Shown piece by piece: positions 47,212-55,442 of a stretch of 64,000 nucleotides of DNA. The translations under genes were made by a program, and so were the position numbers. This DNA is from Polynucleobacter sp. IMCC 30228 (GTDB lineage Bacteria; Pseudomonadota; Gammaproteobacteria; Burkholderiales; Burkholderiaceae), in NCBI RefSeq assembly GCF_021395205.1, contig NZ_JAJVCS010000006.1:62001-126000 (forward strand), written 5' to 3'. The notes below the pieces were generated by a model. That model had not been told where the DNA came from. It saw only the letters and a program-made list of their open reading frames with translations, and did no database searches. Position 1 is the first letter of the stretch. Each line of letters opens with the position of its first letter.

Positions 47212-47913
47212 ATGTCATCAGAAAAAAATGGTCGCTTGCAGCAAGTTATTGGTATTTTGGGTGGCACCTTTGATCCGCCACATTGGGGTCATCTCGAGCT
47301 AGCCAAATATTTTTGCGCACAATTTAATCTCGATGAACTCATTTTGATACCAAGTGGTCAACCTTGGCAAAAAAGTGTGCAAATTACCCCAGCACCTATC
47401 CGACTACAATTAGCCGAGGCAGCAGCGCTTACTTTAAGGGCAGAGTTAGCAACCAAGCAAATCAACACTGTAATTACTGTCGACCCAATGGAAATTGAAC
47501 GAGGCGGGCCTAGCTATACGATCGATACCGTGCAAGCCCTACGCCATGTGCTTGGTAACGAGCTTAGTATTATTTGGTTGATGGGAGCTGATAGCTTGAT
47601 GCAATTACCCACTTGGCACGATTGGCAAGGATTGCTGCATTATGTACATTTAGCTGTTGCTAGTCGGCCTGGCCATCCCTATGAACTCGAACGAAATCCC
47701 GCATTAGCTGAGTTTGTCAAAGCACATGAAGCGCATTCAGCTTCTGAGTTAGAAAAGCTGCCTAAAGGAAAAATTCTTCTCGACGATCAATTTGCAGTCG
47801 ATTTATCCTCTTCTGTCCTGCGTCAGAAAATCACTGAGCCCGATTTATCCTCTGGGTTGCCAAAAAATATCAGTGACTTAATCAGGCAATTAGGCCTATA
47901 TCAAAGCAAATAA
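47212..47913 (+). CDS. nadD: Nicotinate-nucleotide adenylyltransferase
   Basis: Adenylates nicotinate mononucleotide to NaAD in NAD synthesis. The 233-residue protein has the nucleotidyltransferase motif GGTFDPPHWGH at 17-27, LIPSGQPWQK, and MGADSLMQLPTWHDW, and near the C-terminus VDLSSSVLRQKI, equivalent to the ISST/R motif. It is the usual gene before rsfS. The start at 47212 follows the hemF stop by 3 bases; the first 12 residues are variable. Confidence 0.95.
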   Translation: MSSEKNGRLQQVIGILGGTFDPPHWGHLELAKYFCAQFNLDELILIPSGQPWQKSVQITPAPIRLQLAEAAALTLRAELATKQINTVITVDPMEIERGGPSYTIDTVQALRHVLGNELSIIWLMGADSLMQLPTWHDWQGLLHYVHLAVASRPGHPYELERNPALAEFVKAHEAHSASELEKLPKGKILLDDQFAVDLSSSVLRQKITEPDLSSGLPKNISDLIRQLGLYQSK

Positions 47914-47965
47914 CAATAAACACCGATAATGCAATACCGACTATCTTCAACTGACTTAAGAGCCC

Positions 47966-48340
47966 ATGGAACTGCGTAAACTACAACGTATCATTATTGA
48001 TGCCCTAGAAGATGTAAAAGCCCAAGATATTCGCGTCTTCGATACTAGTGGCCTTAGCGATCTCTTCGACCGCGTGGTTATTGCTACTGGTGCGAGTAAT
48101 CGGCAAACCCGCTCCCTAGCGTTATCCGTGCAGGAGGAGGTTGAAGCCAATGGCGGTGAAGTCATTTCTATTGAAGGATTGGAAACTGGCGAGTGGGTCT
48201 TAGTCGATTGTGGCGATGTCATCGTCCATATTTTGCAACCCATGCTACGGGCATACTATCAACTAGAGGGTATGTGGGGCGCCAAGCCTGTGCGGGTGAA
48301 GCTGGCCACTACTAAAAAATTAGTTAAGGCTAGCGAGTAA
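47966..48340 (+). CDS. rsfS: Ribosomal silencing factor RsfS
   Basis: Binds ribosomal protein uL14 and blocks subunit joining when nutrients are scarce. The 124-residue protein has the RsfS (YbeB/Iojap) pattern: DALEDVKAQDIRVFDTSGLS, FDRVVIATGASNRQTRSLA, GEWVLVDCGDVIVHIL and YQLEGMWG. It lies between nadD and rlmH as in most proteobacteria. The 52-base gap before it shows no clear signal. Confidence 0.95.
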   Translation: MELRKLQRIIIDALEDVKAQDIRVFDTSGLSDLFDRVVIATGASNRQTRSLALSVQEEVEANGGEVISIEGLETGEWVLVDCGDVIVHILQPMLRAYYQLEGMWGAKPVRVKLATTKKLVKASE

Positions 48341-48370
48341 GTCGAGTTACTGTAAACAGACTTCATTCAG

Positions 48371-48814
48371 ATGCACCTCACTATTATTTCGGTAGGACAT
48401 AAGATGCCCGCATGGGTTACAGCGGCCACCAACGATTACATCAAGCGTATGCCTGCCGATTGCAGTATTGCTATTAAAGAACTGAAGCCGGCGCTAAATT
48501 CTGCTAAAGACGCAATCCAGATTGAGGCAGCAATTCCTAAAGGCGCCCATGTCATTGCCTTAGATGAACGTGGCCAAGATATTAGTACCCAAGACTTGGC
48601 TAATCATTTAGCGCAATGGCGCCAAGATGGTATTAACATCACTTTTCTCATTGGTGGCGCTGATGGTTTAGACCCAAGCTTAAAATCGCGGGCTAATGCG
48701 CTCTGGAAGTTATCTAGTCTTACTTTGCCGCATGCTTTCGTACGCGTTTTACTCAGCGAACAACTGTACCGAGCCTGGACTATTCTGCAAGGCCATCCCT
48801 ACCACCGCGAATAA
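48371..48814 (+). CDS. rlmH: 23S rRNA pseudouridine-1915 N3-methyltransferase
   Basis: SPOUT-fold methyltransferase that modifies pseudouridine 1915 in helix 69 of 23S rRNA. The 147-residue protein starts MHLTIISVGHKMPAWV and has the SAM-binding knot residues ALDERGQDISTQDLA and FLIGGADGLDP. It ends with LSEQLYRAWTILQGHPYHRE. It follows rsfS after 30 bases and precedes maf by 2 bases. Confidence 0.96.
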   Translation: MHLTIISVGHKMPAWVTAATNDYIKRMPADCSIAIKELKPALNSAKDAIQIEAAIPKGAHVIALDERGQDISTQDLANHLAQWRQDGINITFLIGGADGLDPSLKSRANALWKLSSLTLPHAFVRVLLSEQLYRAWTILQGHPYHRE

Positions 48815-48816
48815 TC

Positions 48817-49467
48817 ATGTTTGCTTTTATTTATCTTGCTTCGCAAAGTCCTCGCCGTCAAGAGTTGCTCACTCAATTGGGAGTTCGCTTTGTGCCGCTA
48901 TTAGCATCAAGCAATGAAAATGTTGAGGCTTTAGAAATCCCTTTGCCCCATGAAACTGCATATGCATATGTTGAACGAGTTACCCAAGCCAAAATCAGAG
49001 CCGCCCAATTACGCTGGCAAAGCCGTGTGCACCAGGGTGAAAATCTACCGTGGGCGCCGATTCTTTGTGCTGATACTACGGTGAGTCATGATGCAGTAGA
49101 AATTATTGGTAAGCCCCAAGATACCTATGACGCTCAACGCATTTTAGAAATGCTAAGCGGCAAAGAGCATCGGGTGCTCACTGCAGTTTGCGTCTTAGCT
49201 GCACCAGATCAAGCCCCTAACTGTCTCATACAAACTTCGCAGGTACGTTTTGCCAAGCTCGATAAAGCCACCATTGATGCTTATATTGCCAGTGGTGAAC
49301 CCTTTGGCAAAGCGGGTGCCTATGGGATTCAAGGCCTCGGCGGTGCCCTCATTGAATCGCTGGCTGGCAGTTATAGCGGTATCATGGGTCTACCCCTTTA
49401 TGAAACTGCTCAGCTACTGACTCAAGCTAAAGTTAGCTTTGCCCTCAATTACACCAACACTAATTAG
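48817..49467 (+). CDS. maf: Maf-type nucleoside triphosphate pyrophosphatase
   Basis: House-cleaning enzyme that hydrolyses modified or non-canonical (d)NTPs. The 216-residue protein starts with the Maf motif YLASQSPRRQELLTQLG, has the catalytic ILCADTTVS, IGKPQDTYDAQRILEMLSG and GKAGAYGIQGLGG with ESLAGSYSGIMGLP. The YhdE-like subgroup (dTTP/UTP) is likely but not certain. The stop is immediately followed by the rng start (1 base between). Confidence 0.93.
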   Translation: MFAFIYLASQSPRRQELLTQLGVRFVPLLASSNENVEALEIPLPHETAYAYVERVTQAKIRAAQLRWQSRVHQGENLPWAPILCADTTVSHDAVEIIGKPQDTYDAQRILEMLSGKEHRVLTAVCVLAAPDQAPNCLIQTSQVRFAKLDKATIDAYIASGEPFGKAGAYGIQGLGGALIESLAGSYSGIMGLPLYETAQLLTQAKVSFALNYTNTN

Positions 49468-49468
49468 C

Positions 49469-50932
49469 ATGAATGAAGAAATCCTCATAAATATCACTCC
49501 CCAAGAGACGCGGGTAGCGATTATTCAAAATGCCGCTGTACAAGAACTACGTATTGAGCGCACCCGCCAACGTGGCATTGTCGGTAATATTTATCTCGCT
49601 AAAGTTGCTCGTGTCTTGCCTGGCATGCAATCGGCCTTTATCGATATCGGTCTAGAGCGCACTGGCTTTATGCATGTAGCCGATATCAATCAAAGTAATA
49701 ACCAAACGCAAATTGAGAAACTGTTATTTGAAGGTCAAACTTTATTAGTGCAAGTCTTAAAAGACCCGCTTGGCACTAAAGGTGCGCGCCTCACCACCCA
49801 GCTCAGTATTGCTGGACGTAATTTAGTTTATTTACCAGATCTGGGGCGAACTGATCAAACTGAACCCCATATTGGTATTTCCCAAAAAATTGATCAGCCC
49901 GAACAACGCGAAGCCATTAAGGCACGCATTAGTACGCTAATGCCAGCGAATGAAAAAGGTAGCATTATTGTGCGCACCAGCGCTTTAGATGCGAGTGATG
50001 CCGAGCTTCAATTAGATTTTCAATACCTTGCAACAACTTGGCACAACATTCATCAAGCCACCAGTCAAACTAGTGCGCCCGCTTTATTATTTCAAGATTT
50101 AAGTCTAGCTGAACGCGTCTTACGCGATTTAGCTGGAGAAACTACTACCCAAATTCGGGTCGATTCAGCTGAAAATTTTGCCAAATTAACTTTGTTTGCT
50201 ACCGCCTACACGCCCAATTTAACCCATAAGTTAGTCCTCCATCGGGGTGAACGTGCGCTGTTTGATTTATTTGATGTTGACGCCGAAATTAATAAAGCCC
50301 TAGGGCGCCGAGTTGACCTTAAGTCGGGAGGCTATCTGATGTTTGATCAAACGGAGTCGATGACCACGATTGATGTTAATACGGGTAGTTTTGTCGGCGC
50401 GCGTAATCTAGACGACACGGTATATAAAACCAATTTAGAGGCTGCTCAAGCAATCGCCAGGCAACTACGCTTACGTAATTTGGGTGGCATCATTATTATT
50501 GATTTCATTGATATGGATAGTAAGGAACATCAAGACGCGGTGCTTTATGAATTGAAACGGTATTTAGAGCGTGACTATACCCGTACTACGGTGAACGATT
50601 TTTCTAGTCTGGGCTTAATCGAAATGACTCGCAAACGCACTCGGGAATCATTAGCCCACATTATGTGTGAGCCCTGCCCAATTTGTACGGGCAAGGGAGA
50701 GGTCAGAACCCCTCAAACTGTTTGTTATGAAATTTTGCGGGAAATTATTCGCGAACACCGCCAATTTAATCCTAAAGAATTTCGCATCGTTGCTGCCCCC
50801 GATGTGATTGATCTTTTTCTAGAGGAAGAAAATCAATTTTTAGCCATGCTGGGTGACTTTATTAAAAAACCGATTCGTCTACAGGCAGAAGGTAGCTTTC
50901 GCCAAGATCAGTACGATATTGTCTTAAATTAA
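49469..50932 (+). CDS. rng: Ribonuclease G
   Basis: Endoribonuclease of the RNase E/G family that matures the 5' end of 16S rRNA and helps mRNA turnover. The 487-residue product has the S1 domain (RGIVGNIYLAKVARVLPGMQ, then SAFIDIGLERTGFMHVADI), the RNase-H-like core, the metal-binding IIIDFIDMD, and the zinc-link CEPCPICTGKG near residue 400. ATG 49469 gives MNEEILINITPQETR, the usual RNase G start; an upstream frame inside maf was rejected. It converges with msbA (28 bases between stops). Confidence 0.95.
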   Translation: MNEEILINITPQETRVAIIQNAAVQELRIERTRQRGIVGNIYLAKVARVLPGMQSAFIDIGLERTGFMHVADINQSNNQTQIEKLLFEGQTLLVQVLKDPLGTKGARLTTQLSIAGRNLVYLPDLGRTDQTEPHIGISQKIDQPEQREAIKARISTLMPANEKGSIIVRTSALDASDAELQLDFQYLATTWHNIHQATSQTSAPALLFQDLSLAERVLRDLAGETTTQIRVDSAENFAKLTLFATAYTPNLTHKLVLHRGERALFDLFDVDAEINKALGRRVDLKSGGYLMFDQTESMTTIDVNTGSFVGARNLDDTVYKTNLEAAQAIARQLRLRNLGGIIIIDFIDMDSKEHQDAVLYELKRYLERDYTRTTVNDFSSLGLIEMTRKRTRESLAHIMCEPCPICTGKGEVRTPQTVCYEILREIIREHRQFNPKEFRIVAAPDVIDLFLEEENQFLAMLGDFIKKPIRLQAEGSFRQDQYDIVLN

Positions 50933-50960
50933 AGTTTGCTCAAAAACTTCTCTTGCTACC

Positions 50961-52724
50961 TTAGGCATTAGCAAACTGCAAGCGATGTAAATTGGCGTAC
51001 ATGCCATTATGTGCAATGAGCTCTGCATGGGTTCCATTCTCGATGACTTTGCCATGCTCTAGAACAATGATGCGATTAGCGTGTTCAATGGTCGATAAGC
51101 GATGTGCAATCACTAAAGTAGTACGTCCACTCATTAAACGTTCAAGCGCGTCTTGTACTTGACGCTCGGATTCAGAATCTAATGCGGAAGTCGCCTCATC
51201 CAAAATCAAAATGGGGGCATTTTTATAAATCGCCCGAGCAATCGCTAAGCGTTGGCGCTGGCCACCAGATAAACGATTGCCATTATCACCAATCAAACTG
51301 TCAATCCCTTCGGGCAGTTCACGGATTAATGCTGACAGATTGGCTGCCTCCAGAGCCTCAATAACCCGACCCCGATCAATTCCGCCTTTAGCGGCAGAAC
51401 CATAAGCTACATTTGCGGCAATCGAGTCATTAAATAAAACCACGTCTTGACTAACAAAGGCAATTTGGCGTCGTAAATCAGTCAACAAGAGTTCTTCTAA
51501 GGGAATGCCATCGAGGGTAATAGACCCTTGCGTAGGACTAAAGAAGCGTGGCAATAAATTAACTAGCGTCGACTTACCTCCGCCTGAAGGCCCAACAAAA
51601 GCCACAATTTCACCAGGCTGAATATGAAAATCCACTTGCTTTAAGGCGTCTTGACGCCCCTCTTCCTGCTCATAAGAAAACGAAACATGACTAAATTGAA
51701 TTTCACCGCGGGCTTTATTTAGCGGTGTAGCCCCAAGCTGTCGAGAGTCGTCCTCCTCGATCGTCTGATCGATTAGAGCAAAAATCATTTCCGCTGCAGT
51801 CAGTCCGCGTTGCAAAGGTTGGTTAATATCAGCCAAATGCTTTAAAGGTGAAATGACTAACATCATTGCGGTGATAAAAGCGGCAAAGCCACCAACCGTG
51901 ACCCCCTCCGTTGCCGATTGCATTAAAGCCACTACCAAAACAACTGATAAAGCCATCGAGGCGATCAGTTGGGTAATGGGTTGATTTAAACCACCCGCAA
52001 TTGCCGACTTCAAACCAAACTCGCGCAAGCGATTGGCCTTTTCCATAAAGCGTTGCATTTCATAATCTTCACCGCCATGCACTTTAATAATTTTGTGACC
52101 ACCAGCTGTTTCTTCGACGATATAAGCCAAATCACTTGTTAAGGTTTGCTGCTGGCGATTTAAGGAGCGCAGTCGACGATTAATGCGCCCCATGATAAAA
52201 GCAATAATGGGAAAAATAATGAGTACTAACAAGGTCAGTTGCCAATTGAGATAAATCAAATAGGCAATTAGCCCCACCACGGTTAACGAATCTCTAACCA
52301 AACTGATCAGCATGCCGCCCATAATAGACAGGACATTATTCACTTCAAAAACTACTGCATTAATTAAGCTCGAGGCCGAGTTTTTTTGGAAAAAATCGGT
52401 TTTGGCCCGTAAAAGGCGATTAAACATTTGCTCACGCAATTTGAGCAAAACCTCAGTAATGACTCTGGTTAAGAGGTAATTGGAAAAAAACTGGGCAAAA
52501 CTGCGAATAATGGCTAAACCCACTAAAAAGGCCGGAACTTGCCATAATTTGTCGTTCAACTGTCCTGTAAAGCCCCGGTCCAATAAGGGCTTCATCAGAG
52601 CTGGAATGGCAGTTTCTGACCCTGCAACCAAGGCCATAGAGAGAATCGCCCCTACAATAAGGGCTGCATGGGGCCGTAAATATTGAACTAAACGGGTCAG
52701 GGCTACACGGTCTTCAGCATTCAT
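50961..52724 (-). CDS. msbA: Lipid A export ATP-binding/permease protein MsbA
   Basis: Homodimeric ABC flippase that moves lipid A-core across the inner membrane. With ATG 52724 the product has 587 residues: six membrane helices (about residues 20-310), then Walker A GPSGGGKST at 378-386, the Q-loop FVSQDVVLFNDS, signature LSGGQRQRLAIARAI, ILDEATSALD and the H-loop IAHRLSTIEHA. AAGGTGGG lies about 12 bases upstream. A longer frame from 52820 would overlap the divergent glycosyltransferase and is less likely. The two start codons are only 10 bases apart. Confidence 0.94.
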   Translation of the reverse strand: MNAEDRVALTRLVQYLRPHAALIVGAILSMALVAGSETAIPALMKPLLDRGFTGQLNDKLWQVPAFLVGLAIIRSFAQFFSNYLLTRVITEVLLKLREQMFNRLLRAKTDFFQKNSASSLINAVVFEVNNVLSIMGGMLISLVRDSLTVVGLIAYLIYLNWQLTLLVLIIFPIIAFIMGRINRRLRSLNRQQQTLTSDLAYIVEETAGGHKIIKVHGGEDYEMQRFMEKANRLREFGLKSAIAGGLNQPITQLIASMALSVVLVVALMQSATEGVTVGGFAAFITAMMLVISPLKHLADINQPLQRGLTAAEMIFALIDQTIEEDDSRQLGATPLNKARGEIQFSHVSFSYEQEEGRQDALKQVDFHIQPGEIVAFVGPSGGGKSTLVNLLPRFFSPTQGSITLDGIPLEELLLTDLRRQIAFVSQDVVLFNDSIAANVAYGSAAKGGIDRGRVIEALEAANLSALIRELPEGIDSLIGDNGNRLSGGQRQRLAIARAIYKNAPILILDEATSALDSESERQVQDALERLMSGRTTLVIAHRLSTIEHANRIIVLEHGKVIENGTHAELIAHNGMYANLHRLQFANA

Positions 52725-52734
52725 ATAATGAATT

Positions 52735-53529
52735 ATGCCCACCTTATCAGTCATACTCATAACTCGCAATGAAGAAGCCAATTTGGCCGACTGCCTAAAC
52801 TCCCTTGGAGATTTAGCCACGCAGATCGTGGTAGTCGATACAAATAGCGTAGATCAGACCCTAAAAATTGCCACAGAGTTTGGTGCAACCATCGCCCAAC
52901 CCGCCGATTGGCCAGGCTTTGGCCCCCAAAAAAACCGGGCTCTTGACCTTGCGAATAGCGAGTGGGTTTTATCCCTTGATGCCGATGAGCGCCTCACCCC
53001 AGAACTGCGAGCTGAAATTCAGCAGGCTATCGAGCACCCCCTTGGCCAAACCTGTTTCGCCATTCCGCGCTCGTCTTGGTATTGTGGTCGCTTTATGCGT
53101 CATTCGGGCTGGACTCCAGACTATGTCAATCGCTTATTTTTACGCGGTACTGCGCGCTTTTCAAATGACCTAGTCCATGAGCAGTTAATGAGCAGCGCAA
53201 CCCATGGCAAACCTATTGGCAAATTGAAGCAGCCGATGCTGCACTACAGCTTTATGAATGCAGCACAGGTGCAACAAAAAATGCAGCGCTATGCCACCGC
53301 TGCAGCTGAACAGGCTTTTGCCCGAGGTAAAAAAAGTTCTCCACTTAAAGCAATCACACATGGCGCATGGACTTTCATCCGTACTTATATTTTGCAAGCT
53401 GGTTTTCTCGATGGCTCGCAAGGCTTTAGTCTAGCCATTTCGAATATGCAAGGCACCTACTACCGCTATATCAAATTATGGCGCCTCAATCAACAACAAG
53501 CAGTTGCCAAGGAAACACCGCAGGCATGA
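52735..53529 (+). CDS. Family 2 glycosyltransferase, WaaE/KdtX-like
   Basis: Predicted LPS-core glycosyltransferase (GT-A fold), 264 residues. The N-terminus TLSVILITRNEEANLADCL, VVVDTNSVDQT, then GFGPQKNRALDLA and the nucleotide-sugar/metal motif LSLDADERLTPEL are the WaaE (beta-1,4-glucosyltransferase) pattern. YVNRLFLRG and VHEQLM follow. It acts at the cytoplasmic side of the inner membrane. It lies back to back with msbA and overlaps the next glycosyltransferase gene by ATGA, fitting LPS core assembly. The exact sugar is unknown. Confidence 0.88.
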   Translation: MPTLSVILITRNEEANLADCLNSLGDLATQIVVVDTNSVDQTLKIATEFGATIAQPADWPGFGPQKNRALDLANSEWVLSLDADERLTPELRAEIQQAIEHPLGQTCFAIPRSSWYCGRFMRHSGWTPDYVNRLFLRGTARFSNDLVHEQLMSSATHGKPIGKLKQPMLHYSFMNAAQVQQKMQRYATAAAEQAFARGKKSSPLKAITHGAWTFIRTYILQAGFLDGSQGFSLAISNMQGTYYRYIKLWRLNQQQAVAKETPQA

Positions 53530-55442
53530 TCTCCATTTTATTGGCAACCTATAACTGGCCTAAAGCCTTGGCGCTTTGCCTCGATTCTTTGCGCACGCAA
53601 ACCGATCTTGATTTTGAAATTATTATTGCTGATGATGGTTCGGAAGGCAGCACACGAGCAATTATTGATGCGGCAAAAAAACAATTTCCAGTGGCCATTA
53701 CGCATCTGTGGCAAGCTGATATTGGCTTTCGCAAAACCCAAATACTAAATCAAGCAATTCAGGCTGCCAGTGGCGACTATTTTATTTTTCTCGACGGCGA
53801 TTGCATTGTGCAACCCGATTTTGTCGCTCGCCATCGTCAGCTTGCTCAAGCAGGATATTTAGTGACTGGTAGTCGCATCTTGGTTAACGATCAATTAACC
53901 CAACGCATTTTGCAGTGGCCGCAATGGGATTTTTCCCAATTTTTAGCGCATAGCTTTGTCTACCGCTTATGCCACGGAATTAACAAGTATTTACCTTTGC
54001 ATCTGAAATTCGCCGATGGCACTTGGCGACATTACCGCCAATTTGTCTGGCGCCGCATCAAGGGTTGCAATATGGCCTGCTGGCGGAGCGATGCGTTAGC
54101 CATTCAGGGTTTTGATGAAAGCATGACGGGTTGGGGTCACGAGGATGCTGATTTTGTCTTTCGTTTACAAAAAAATGGGGTGATCCGTAAATCTGGCTCA
54201 TGGTCAACTGAGGTGCTGCATTTATTTCATCGGATTCATGATCAAGCCAATGCTGCCGAAAATGCCGCGCATGTGCGCGCGCAAATTATGGCGAAAGCGG
54301 TCGTTGATTTGAAACCACCCAAACGCGTGCTGTTCATCGCTACCCGCCAAATTGGAGATGTTTTGGTCACCACCCCCCTCATTCGACAAGCACGCGAATT
54401 ATGGCCAAAAGCAGAATTTCACTTTCTTGGATATCGCGGCAAATTGGATATGCTCAAAGGAAATGCAGACATTCAAGAATGGATTGAAGCCGCTGATCGG
54501 CCTAATTTTAGGGAATATCTCAGCCTCTTTAAGCGTCTCTTTCAACGCTATGATTTAGCCTTAGTGACCCAGCCCAGCGATCGCGCTTATTTCTATAGTC
54601 TGATAGCAGCTCCACGACGCGTCGGTGTCGTAGCCAACCATCCGCAAGGCGAGATCACCCAAAAATCAACCGGTTTAAAAAATGCGTGGAAAAAATGGAT
54701 TAGTCTGCAAAACATTGAGGTTGATTATTTTCATCAGCATGTCGTCATTGAAAAAATGCGCTTACTAGAGCCCTTTGTAAGTAATGCCACTTTGTTTGCC
54801 AATCCTATTGCAGTTATTCCACCCTCACCAGCAGATCTCAACCCAGCATTTGTAGCGCAAATTACTGAAGGACTGCGCACTAATAAATTAGCGATACTGC
54901 ATACCGGTCCACTAATGGCCTACAAACGTTGGCCTCTAACGTATTGGCAAATTTTAGTGGTCTATTTAGTAAAGCAAGGTTGGCAAGTCGTATTAAGCGC
55001 ATCATCTGCACCCCAAGATTTAGAATTAAATGAGGCTTTAATATCTCTGTTAGATCCCAGCATACGAGCTCATGTAGTCGATACCAAAGGTGCTTTATCG
55101 ATTCCCCAAATGGGTAGTTTATTGCGGCAAGCAAAACTGTATGTTGGTATTGATACGTCAATTACCCATTTAGCCGCAGCCTGCGGTACCACTACGATTG
55201 CTCTTTTTGGGCCTACCCCACCGAGTAATTTTGGTCCATGGCCGAATGGTTTTATCGGTACGACGCCCTATGCGCTACGGGCCCGCAGTCAAACTGTGGC
55301 AAACGTGACTATTTTGCAAGGGCCTGGAGAGTGTGTGCCCTGCCGTAAAGCAGGTTGCGATGATCGCGCCGATAGCCGCAGCGAATGTCTCGACCTCTTG
55401 GAGCCAAGTGAAGTCATTAGTGCAATCGAAGCAAGTTACTGA
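53526..55442 (+). CDS. GT2-GT9 fusion glycosyltransferase (LPS biosynthesis)
   Basis: A 638-residue protein joining two transferases. Residues 1-255 are a GT2/GT-A domain (MISILLATYNWPKALALCL, ADDGSEGSTR, DGDCIVQPD near 90) with a galactosyltransferase-type end (CNMACWRSDAL, GWGHEDADFVFRL). From about residue 264 a GT9, ADP-heptose:LPS heptosyltransferase-like domain follows (KRVLFIATRQIGDVLVTTPL, LHTGPLMAYKRW, YVGIDTSITHLAAACGTT, FGPTPPSNFGPW). It ends with a Cys-rich PCRKAGCDD segment. ATG 53526 overlaps the upstream gene by four bases. The gene overlaps the convergent dnaE by 7 bases. Both domains look intact. Confidence 0.88.
   Translation: MISILLATYNWPKALALCLDSLRTQTDLDFEIIIADDGSEGSTRAIIDAAKKQFPVAITHLWQADIGFRKTQILNQAIQAASGDYFIFLDGDCIVQPDFVARHRQLAQAGYLVTGSRILVNDQLTQRILQWPQWDFSQFLAHSFVYRLCHGINKYLPLHLKFADGTWRHYRQFVWRRIKGCNMACWRSDALAIQGFDESMTGWGHEDADFVFRLQKNGVIRKSGSWSTEVLHLFHRIHDQANAAENAAHVRAQIMAKAVVDLKPPKRVLFIATRQIGDVLVTTPLIRQARELWPKAEFHFLGYRGKLDMLKGNADIQEWIEAADRPNFREYLSLFKRLFQRYDLALVTQPSDRAYFYSLIAAPRRVGVVANHPQGEITQKSTGLKNAWKKWISLQNIEVDYFHQHVVIEKMRLLEPFVSNATLFANPIAVIPPSPADLNPAFVAQITEGLRTNKLAILHTGPLMAYKRWPLTYWQILVVYLVKQGWQVVLSASSAPQDLELNEALISLLDPSIRAHVVDTKGALSIPQMGSLLRQAKLYVGIDTSITHLAAACGTTTIALFGPTPPSNFGPWPNGFIGTTPYALRARSQTVANVTILQGPGECVPCRKAGCDDRADSRSECLDLLEPSEVISAIEASY

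Noticed and set aside
52725..52820. Longer N-terminus for msbA
   Set aside because: It would overlap the divergent glycosyltransferase by 86 bases, and the added residues do not resemble MsbA N-termini.
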